Below, one piece after another: positions 56,280 to 64,000 of a stretch of DNA of 64,000 nt. Location of the stretch: positions 139,424,501 to 139,488,500 of the forward strand of contig CM059582.1 of the NCBI GenBank assembly GCA_030407085.1, given 5' to 3'. Position 1 is the stretch's first letter. Each line of letters begins with the position of its first letter. The translations under genes were made by a program, and so were the position numbers. The stretch comes from Trichopria drosophilae. Taxonomy: Eukaryota > Arthropoda > Insecta > Hymenoptera > Diapriidae. Under the pieces are notes generated by a model, which was not told the DNA's origin, made no database searches, and saw only the letters and a list, made by a program, of their open reading frames with translations.

Positions 56280-56616
56280 ATGTTTAATAAGGGAAAAAAT
56301 ATTAATATTAGTAGGATACATATTTGATTTTCTACATTGCAATAAAAAAATTCGTTGGTTTATCAATTTTGCCAATGTCTGTTTATTTCATAAATTTAAA
56401 ATTATTTTAAATGGTTTCCTCGGTATACAGATCACGGGGCTTCCTTGTTTATATACAACATAAATATGGGCCAAAGTCTGTTCACCTCTTAAAGGATTGG
56501 ATAATTGTTTTGCATACATTGGCAAAATTGATAAACCAACGAATTTTTTTATTGCAATGTAGAAAATCAAATATTTATCCTACCAATATTAATAATATTT
56601 TTTCCCTTATTAAACA
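56280..56616. repeat. Inverted repeat adjoining the satellite
   Basis: The arms 56280-56378 and 56516-56616 are complementary (TTCGTTGGTTTATCAATTTT and its inverse). The 137-bp centre contains TTTATATACAACATAAATAT. Likely a foldback element. Non-coding. Confidence 0.8.
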
Positions 56617-56934
56617 TAACCTTTTCTCGTATAAGGGCAAAAGTAAGTTCAATCTTTTCTCACAAAAATCTCTTAGAACCTTGTTAAATTTTGAAATATC
56701 GGACGTTAGACATTCTTAAAATGAATTCCCCATTTTTCTATATATTTTTTTATTTTTTAATTTAAAAACATTTTTGACGAAACGTCAAATTATTTATTAT
56801 TAAAATATATCTTTATCACTTAATTGTATAGTGACCGTTTCTCACCGAGAATTCACAAATATTATTTAATCATAATTTTAGTTTTGAAATATAAAAAACT
56901 ACCGTCCTTGCTCTATTCTTAATATTTTATCAAA

Positions 56935-58153
56935 ATTATTCGACTTAATAGTCGCATCTCAAATTTCTGACTTTATTCTCAGCAAAATAGTTACTCAGCA
57001 GCATGGCTTCGTTACGGGCAAATATGCGATATCGAACCTTTTAGTTTTTTCTTCATACGTCACCAAAGCATTTGATGCCTCCCATCAAGTTGACAGTGCA
57101 TCTGGACTTTTTGAAGGCGTTCGATTCTGTTGATCAAGGTATCATGGTAGACAAATTGCATTTGTAGGGCTTCGCGGGATCACTACTTGCGTGGATTTAT
57201 TCCTATTTGACAGAATGGTATCAGGCTGAGGGAATAAAGGGATATATTTCCAACTTTTTTGAGTCTTCATCGAGAGTTCCACAGGGATCTCATTTGGGAC
57301 CGTTACTATTTATTTTATTTATACATGATTTGGGGAATGTTATATCCCATTCCCAATTCCTCTGTTATACCGATGACTTGGAACTATTCAGCATTATTAA
57401 GTCTCCCTTAGACGCCTCTAAAATCCAGCGTAATCTCGAGCGAATTAGCGATTGGTGCCGCTCTAATCGATTCTGTCTTAAATTAAATAAATGCAAGATA
57501 ATACACCTCACTAGATCACACTCTACCTTGCGATTTAATAATGCCATTTAAAGGTACGATCTAGCTTACGTACAGGATATTAGCGATCTTAGCATCAGAT
57601 TTGACTGTGTGGGATCGTTTTCCGGGCACCTACAGTTGGTAGTAAATAAAACCGACAAACAACTCGGTTTTCTTAAGTTCGTGCGACCAAGAACTTTACC
57701 GACACTTCAGCTATAATTCACTTATACAAATCTCTAGTTCTGTCACATTTATTTTGCGCCTCATCCATTTGGTCCCCTTTCACAAACTGTGACGTTAAAA
57801 TACTTGAATACGTTCAAATGAAATTTCTGAGATATCTGAACTACAAAACAACCACTCCAATGCATAGATTTTCACACAGCTATTCACAAATATCTACCCA
57901 ATTTCACATCCCTGCAGTCCACTCACTTCATAGATTAAAAGATATCCTTCTCAAAAAAATATTATCCGGTATACTCTCATCGCCTGCGGTGTCTAATTAT
58001 TTTACATCACGTAGGCCTACGCACTCTCTTCGATTTCTAATTATTTTAATTGCTTTATTTCTATAATTTATTTTTATGATCTGTGTACTTTATGTGTATT
58101 TTTATGCCGATTACGCCCGTAAATAAATATATAATAATAATAATAATAATAAT
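56935..58153 (+). pseudogene. Jockey/I-like LINE reverse transcriptase 3' fragment
   Basis: Readable RT blocks in several frames: QQHGFVTGKYAISNLLVF (about 57000), KAFDSVDQGIMVDKLHL (57110), then in 57207-57551 SSRVPQGSHLGPLLFILFIH and the catalytic FLCYTDDLELF. Downstream are eroded thumb and C-terminal pieces and a 3' end in TAA repeats (58129-58153), a tail seen in I-type LINEs. 5' truncated and multiply frameshifted, as usual for old LINE copies. Confidence 0.8.
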
Positions 58154-58744
58154 AAGAAATTTTAAAATGTATACAAAATAGGGCTCCAGTGATAATATGT
58201 AAAATACATGCAATGCTGAAGGAGTCTCTGAAAAGTGAAACGTTATGTAATAATGAATGAATATTATGTTATCTACAAATTTAAACGTTCAAACGTTTTA
58301 ATTTAGTAATCAGTTAATTTAAATTAAATAGCTAGGGATGACATCTTTTTGACCCATGAGTTAATAAAACAAAAACACGTTTCAATCCCGTTTTAATTCC
58401 ATTTCTCTGCATTGTAGTTTAAGTTGATAACAATTTTTCTTTAAACCCACATTAATATAGATTCTTTTAAATAACAATCAATTTTCTTTTGGAAAAACAG
58501 TTTAAAATGAGGTTTACGAACTAGCAGTTTTTACCCTTCACGAACAGCAACATGTTGTCTACATTATGCTTACAATATGTAGAACGCCGTCCCTATATAC
58601 ATATATTCATAAATACATTCTACTGGCACCTTAAATAAAGCGGCTTACTTATTGTCGTCTACGAATATATACATAGCATTGCTATATATGATAACATTCA
58701 TATCTTGTTGTTTTAGTAGTAAATACGATGAAATATACAACGTA
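58154..58744. other. AT-rich unassigned sequence
   Basis: Between the LINE tail and the next element. No features recognised. Confidence 0.4.
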
Positions 58745-59025
58745 CCCTGCTTAAAAAAGGGAATAGAAAAGGAAAGGAAAGTATTGATTTTCTGCGCGAA
58801 TCCCATCACTTTGAATCCTAATTTTGTCACAGTAAGGGAATCCTTTCCATTCTTATCCCATCTTTATAGACCATGTACAGTCTAAGTTTATCCATTTTTA
58901 TCCACATGTATCCCACTTACACTTTTATCAATATGAATCCGAAAAACGGATACAAACTGCATCCCCATCAATAAAAATTTCATTCTTATACTTTGTTAGT
59001 CTTAAAATGAATACAAATGCAATCC

Positions 59026-59320
59026 TTAGTAATCCTATTCCTTTCTGGGTTGCCAGCCCCTGGAATTTAATACTCTTCTATCCCATGAAAGTATACAAAT
59101 TCTTTACATACTAATCCTGATCAACTTTTATTGCCTGAATACTTTTCTATTCAATTAAAGTATTAATATGGAAAGGATTTTTATACTTTAATTGAATAGA
59201 AAAGTATTCAGGCAATAAAAGTTGATCAGGATTAGTATGTAAAGAATTTGTATACTTTCATGGGATAAAAGAGTATTAAATTTCGAGGGCTGGCAATCCA
59301 GAAAGGAATAGGGATACTAA
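59026..59320. mobile_element. Foldback nested in the TA-flanked element
   Basis: TTAGTAATCCTATTCCTTTC ... AGCCCC is mirrored by GGGCTGGCAATCCAGAAAGG through to ATACTAA, with the axis near 59173 and only a few unpaired bases. Nearly a perfect hairpin of ~140-bp arms. Confidence 0.85.
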
Positions 59321-59323
59321 CCC

Positions 59324-59668
59324 AGATAACACATGATATTCACCGTATATTCGAAATTCATATGAAAATCTCCCGTGAATATGCGAAATATTCTCAGAAT
59401 ATCGTAAACAGCATATAACATTTCGTATATTCTAAACATATTCTCAGAATATCGAAAACAGAATATTGTATTTATTTCAAATTTCATATATTCTGAGATA
59501 ACATATGATATTCGCCGCATATTCGAAACTCATATGACAATCTTCTTTGAATATCCGTAATATTCTCAGAATATCATAAACATCATATAATATTTTGTAT
59601 ATTCTAAACATATTCTTAAAATATCGAAAAAAATATTATATTTATTTCCAATATCGTCTATTACCCAC
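59324..59668. repeat. 172-bp tandem duplication
   Basis: AGATAACACATGATATTC ... at 59324 recurs, diverged, at 59496. Internal motif AATATTCTCAGAATATCG is itself a short palindrome repeated several times. Confidence 0.8.
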
Positions 59669-59954
59669 ATTTCCCAAACTTAAGAATTAAAAGTAAACAC
59701 GCCTAACGTATATCCTGTGCATATTCTCAGAATATTATATTTATTAATTTTTAATTTTTCAAATTTTCAAAATTCATATAGGTCTTTATCGAACTCTACC
59801 TTCTGCTGATAATCTCGAAAATCCCTGAAAAATGTATAAAAGCGAGTACGGTTTTAATATTGTGCACTGCGGGTACACAAATATTAGTTTATGTTATAAA
59901 TGGTGTTCAACAGTGGTAGACCGATGGTCGGTGTCGCGCGTGTTCGCTATTTAT

Positions 59955-60012
59955 TGTTAAGCGCCGTACGCAGTGGACTACGACTGGATAGGTGACCGCA
60001 TGAGAGCAGCTT
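59955..60012 (+). other. 5S rRNA-like fragment
   Basis: GTTAAGC at 59956 and, 23 bp further, GGATAGGTGACCGCATGAGA resemble the middle and 3' half of eukaryotic 5S rRNA (GTTAAGC ... GGATGGGTGACCGC) at about the right spacing. The 5' half is not recognisable. Possibly the head of a 5S-derived SINE or chance. Confidence 0.35.
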
Positions 60013-60295
60013 GTTTTAAGATAATTAAATCATCTTAACAATTTAAAAAAGTAATAAAATTAAATAACACGATAAGAAAGAAAACTAATTTTTTTATAAA
60101 AAGAGAACAAGAAATTTTATGGTGGATGATATTTCTAATTTGATAGGATTAGGATACAAAAATATTCGTTGTATCTTATCCCTTTCGATCCACTCTGATT
60201 GGGATAGAAATGTATTGAATAAAATCGTGACAAAAAGAGGATACAAAAGTATTCATAAAATTCATATCCTTTTCTATCCCCTTTTTTAAGCAGGG

Positions 60296-61980
60296 TAATT
60301 CACCGACAAGTTTTTTTGATAACCCATGAGCAAATTGAAGACGTACTTGCCGAAAACGATATTATATTCGGCCAACGAACGTTGAACATGATATTCCGTT
60401 ATTATACAAGCCACTTGATATGACACATTTCAAACAGCAAAAGATTATAGTTATTTCCTAGCAAGGATTCAATAACTAATTCCATCGGCAATAAAATCAG
60501 ACAAGTTGTATGCTCAAATTCGGAATAGGTTTACTTATCAACTTTTCGACTAGCATCATTTGCTATATGGGCTAATCAAAATTTAGTCAGCAAACATTGC
60601 GTACTCTCTGTACACTAGTGGCCTCCATCGATGCAATAATAGCTATCTACATCCGTAGTACTAAATCAGAACTTGCCAGAATTTTTATCGATATGTCTTG
60701 AAACCATTTGCCCCTAACAAAATTAATTTTTGTAAATTGTATTAATTGTATTATTGAAATTGTATTAATTGTAAATTGGTCTCTGCGACGCCTACTTCTA
60801 AACCGTTAATAACTGTGAGTTTGGTAATTAATTATTTGTTTTAGAAATTCTTATAGTCTCAAATAATTCGACACATATACGTATAATTTATCATAACTCT
60901 ATCAATTGCTATAGCGATCTTTGCCTGTAATCATTCATTTTATAATTTGATTGATTTAGAAATTCCAATAATAACATAACCACATTCAGAATCAAAATTC
61001 ATTAGATACATAAGAATATTTATGGTTTACACTATATGCAGATTATAAAACTGTACACAGGTAGCTTAAATTTTTAAATGACGTTTTAAGGCAATATGTA
61101 TGTAAACATGGTATGTTCATAAGTGATTTAAAGCTATGTCACCGAAGCACACACAGCTATCCCCTTTACAAAAAAAGATATAGAAATACAACTGACGAAT
61201 ACCAAAAGTCTAGCACTCCTAGGAAATCTCAATAAACCGGTCGGATCGGATCGAAAGACTTAAGGAACCAGTCTGACTCTTTCGCTCTTGCTCTTTCTAT
61301 TTCTATATCTTCTTCTGTCGCGCACTGGTCTCTAGCTTCCCTCATTCCACAAGAATATTCAGGTTTTAAAACTTGCTTCTGTCAGTTATTGATAGTGCAA
61401 AACCATTATAAAAGTGGTAATAATAATATTAATATTATATGTATGACCTGTGTGACCAGATCAATTGTTTATTTTGTACAAACTAGCGCAAGATAATGAA
61501 ATGAAAATCTTGTCGTCTGAAAAAATAAGGGAGAATGAATTGATTTCATAATTGCATTATTTCTTATTTTCTATACCGCTTTGATTAAAATAGTATCGAT
61601 GGTTCTTAGCATTTTTGGTTATTTTCATTATAATGTTCAAATAAATTTAATTAATAAGTAAATAAATAAACAGAAGTAACTTGGACGTCGACCGCGTTAA
61701 TTTATGATCTTATTGCATATAAATTTTTGGATTTGAGAACTATTGGGCTTGATGTTTAAAAAAAAACATCCCTCTAACGCTAATAAATATGAATATTGTG
61801 AAAATGCGTTTCATATTAGGTTTATTTATTTACTAATTATTTAAATGAATAACTTACATAATACAATGAAAATTACCGAAAATACAAAGAACTATCGCCA
61901 TTTATTTAATAAAAACTTATGTGATTACACATAATTGGAAAAAATGCTTTAAAAAGGGCGATTTCGTCCGTTGAATAATA
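60296..61980. other. AT-rich unassigned sequence
   Basis: No gene or repeat recognised. A pyrimidine-rich CTCTTTCGCTCTTGCTC stretch near 61278 is unremarkable. Confidence 0.4.
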
Positions 61981-62444
61981 ATTTAAAAAAAAACTAGTGT
62001 TGGAGTGGTGCCTCGCTCGCTCAGAAACTTCGACCTAGTGGAGAATCGGCTATTCCTTAATACTCGTTCGTATACTAACAGCATTCAATTATATTATAAA
62101 ATTATATCGATATTTGGGGGTCTAATCATATTTAGATCCAAGTGGCTTCAATAGATATGTTACAACAATATAGTGTTTCTTATATGTATGAAAATTGAAA
62201 ATGATTTACAACTATGACCTATGGTCTGAGTCGACGTAAAATTAAAGATGAGCATTTTCAAAACTTCGAAGCCACTTGGATCTAATTATGATTGGACCCC
62301 CAAATATCGATATAATTTTATAATATAATTGAAAGCTGTTAGTAAACGAACGAGTATTAAGGAATAGCCGACTCTCCACTGGGTCGAAGTTTCTAAGCGA
62401 GCGAAGCGAGCGAGGCACCACGCCAACACTAGTTTTTTTTTAAA
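61981..62444. mobile_element. Foldback element with ACTAGTGTTG termini
   Basis: The arms 61981-62165 and 62262-62444 are inverted copies. The termini read CTAGTGTTGGAGTGGTGCCT and the complement, flanked by A- and T-runs. The arms contain CTCGCTCGCT stretches and ATCGATATTTGGGGGTC. The ~95-bp centre is unpaired. Confidence 0.88.
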
Positions 62445-62604
62445 TACCCGTCAGATATCCGTTTAGTTATCCGTCAGAGATCTTTTCGACACTTTCAAGA
62501 TATCTTTGACGAATTATATGTATGTATATTGTATATATAAGATCATAATAATACAGACAGTAATTAGTAAAACACAGTAAACATGTAATATGCATCGAAT
62601 AGTC

Positions 62605-62966
62605 TATTACAATACAAGTGCATGAAGTAAGTGTTTTGCAACTCTTATTTATTAATACTTCGGCTGGCCTGTCATCGGAGTGGAAGTTTTGAAAATGCTC
62701 ATTTTCAATTTTACGTCGACTCAGGCCATAGGTCATAGTTGTTAATCATTTTCAATTTTCATACATATAAGAAACACTGTATTGTTGTAACATATTTAGC
62801 GAAGCCACTTGGACCTAAATATGATTGGACCCCCAAATATCGATATAATTTTATAATATAATCGAAAGCTGTTAGTAAACGAACGAGTATTAAGGAATAA
62901 CCGACTCTCTACTGGGTCGAAGTTTCTAAGCGAGCGAAGCGAGCGAGGCACCACGTCAACACTAGT
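62605..62966. mobile_element. Inverted partial copy of the ACTAGTGTTG foldback
   Basis: 62685-62812 is the reverse complement of the centre of the previous element, and 62813-62966 matches its right arm, ending CAACACTAG. The left arm is missing. Just upstream (62609-62640) is a relic of the AATAGTATATTACGATAC repeat. Confidence 0.75.
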
Positions 62967-63282
62967 TTATTGTTGAATTTGGTTCCTTAGAGTCTGAAAC
63001 GTCGATATTTGATGAAAAACTATAGGGTAATTTTTATGCCCTAAGTGACCAAATTCAATATTTAGTCCAGAGCGAAGTTCTGGGTCGAAGTTACAATAAG
63101 ATCGAAAAAATAAGAAATAATTCAATTATTCAATAATGGTTGCATTTAACGTTCTATAGTGATTTTTTGCAGTTATGAACGTAGTCCTCCTTTAATTTAT
63201 TGTGGCTTAAAGGCTTCATCCCAGCCTTTAAGTGCCCAATAAATTGAAAAAAAAATGTTTTTTTCAAAATTAAAATTAATCA
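62967..63282. other. Unassigned sequence
   Basis: No feature recognised apart from a short imperfect hairpin near 63202-63245 (TTTATTGTGGCTTAAAGGCT with CAGCCTTTAAGTGCCCAATA). Confidence 0.4.
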
Positions 63283-63741
63283 TTGCGTCGAGTCTTGCCA
63301 GAAATATGCATCTTTTCAGAGTTCAACAAAAATGAGAATCGTATAAAACTATGTACAAGAGTCGCGGCTGATTTTTCACAAAAATACTTTTCGAACTCAA
63401 AGCAACATCCTAATATGTCGGATGATACTAGGTATGCATATCAATTTCACACGTTACACAAAACACCACTTGCCATTGAGACACAAACTCCATATTGCCC
63501 AATTCTCCCCGTGTGGAGGTAAGTATTTATTGAGAACCATTTTTTTACATTTTCATTTTTTGGTACATTTTTATTTTTTTTGTTTCATATTTTAATTTGT
63601 TTTTTAATAATTTTATATAATTTTGTTTATTTGCAGGATATTCTCATTGCGGTTGCCCATGGCGAATGGTGCAATTTTTGCACATATGGGGAAATCTACA
63701 GAACTTTTGACTTTTATGATATTGTAAGATTCACTAAATAA
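63283..63741 (+). CDS. Candidate two-exon 3' gene end (unrecognised)
   Basis: 63283-63520 is open on the plus strand after a CTTTTCAG-type acceptor near 63319 and ends CCCCGTGTGGAG/GTAAGT, a strong donor. 117 bp later TTTGCAG opens a second segment at 63638 that joins in phase (AG+G = Arg) and reads IFSLRLPMANGAIFAHMGKS, then TAA at about 63739. The intron is AT/T-rich as expected. The protein is not recognised. The upstream part is unclear and may start in an earlier exon outside or eroded. It could be a host gene or a domesticated element. Confidence 0.35.
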
Positions 63742-64000
63742 TCTGTACAGAACTATTTATAAAATATTGCTATTTACTAAAAAGGATATACTTTTCAAGG
63801 TACAGTTGTTTGTTTTGCCTGATAGTTGATTAAAAAACCATAGGAAACACGAAAGCTCATAACATTTGAATAAACTATTGCATGCAAATCATATTTTCTT
63901 TAATATTTTGTTCTGTAACTTTTGGAGCGTGTATTCTTTTTATTTGAATATCATATTGCTGATTAAATGCACTTTATAAAAGCCAAAGATAGTTGAAAAA

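Larger units (their letters stand above)
58745..60295. mobile_element. 1.55-kb TA-flanked DNA element with CCCTGCTTAAAAAAGGG termini
   Basis: CCCTGCTTAAAAAAGGGAAT at 58745 is inverted at 60295, with about 30 bp of pairing continuing into ATAGAAAAGGA. TA flanks both ends. No transposase frame is present. It is a non-autonomous element, probably Tc1/mariner-like on target choice. It contains a 295-bp foldback, a 172-bp tandem duplication and a 5S-like segment. Confidence 0.75.

Noticed and set aside
55112..56280. Repeated 64-97-codon frames
   Set aside because: Reflections of the 410-bp satellite period in several frames and both strands.

Overview
This is insect nuclear DNA, most likely from a hymenopteran (an ant is my best guess). 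The evidence is AT-rich sequence with intron-like structure, an interstitial run of the arthropod telomere repeat TTAGG, and a mixture of BEL/Pao, Ty3/gypsy, R1-clade, Penelope-like, Transib-like and foldback elements typical of arthropods. There is no bacterial operon structure. Species-level assignment is inference. Almost the whole window is transposable-element sequence in layers of different age. The only host-like gene I can model well is a BEN-domain gene at about 14.9-18.6 kb.

Layout. 0-10.8 kb is a field of inverted-repeat (foldback) elements: a 0.75-kb MITE at the left edge, a 4.03-kb foldback (2065-6094) inserted into one arm of an older foldback (1960-7137) whose other arm received a tRNA-derived SINE (6729-6965), and a second CAGGGT-ended MITE (8313-9259). 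10.8-14.8 kb is a TTAA-flanked element with ~310-bp inverted termini, filled with further palindromes. Two of these carry tRNA-like segments that end in T-runs. 14.9-18.6 kb holds the BEN-domain gene, split by a MITE sitting exactly on a splice acceptor and by a solo LTR in its last intron. 18.9-23.9 kb is a decayed Ty3/gypsy element with a Ser/Arg-rich gag. 23.9-29.6 kb is mostly unannotatable, with an eroded LINE endonuclease.

29.7-33.3 kb holds two BEL/Pao pol remnants on the minus strand, followed by a LINE ORF1 fragment. 34.6-36.8 kb has Penelope-like sequence, including a complete hammerhead ribozyme core (34835-34901, minus strand) inside a 499-bp unit bounded by 64-bp direct repeats. 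37.2-42.5 kb holds two copies, on opposite strands, of a transposase-like protein family I cannot name. 42.6-44.2 kb is a GC-rich island of unknown origin. 45.7-49.4 kb is a gypsy gag-protease gene broken by an R1-clade LINE in the opposite orientation. 49.4-54.2 kb holds a GT microsatellite, TTAGG repeats, a gypsy gag with its long terminal repeat, and a Transib-type element inserted in that LTR. 54.2-56.6 kb contains an LTR/leader-like segment and a 410-bp satellite. 56.9-58.15 kb is a Jockey/I-like LINE ending in (TAA)n. 58.7-60.3 kb is a TA-flanked DNA element containing a foldback. 62.0-63.0 kb holds another foldback and an inverted partial copy. The last kilobase has a candidate two-exon gene end.

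The genes here do not form a pathway. The useful reading is stratigraphic: which element landed in which. All coordinates, motifs and repeat matches come from reading the sequence by eye; no alignment or folding program was run.
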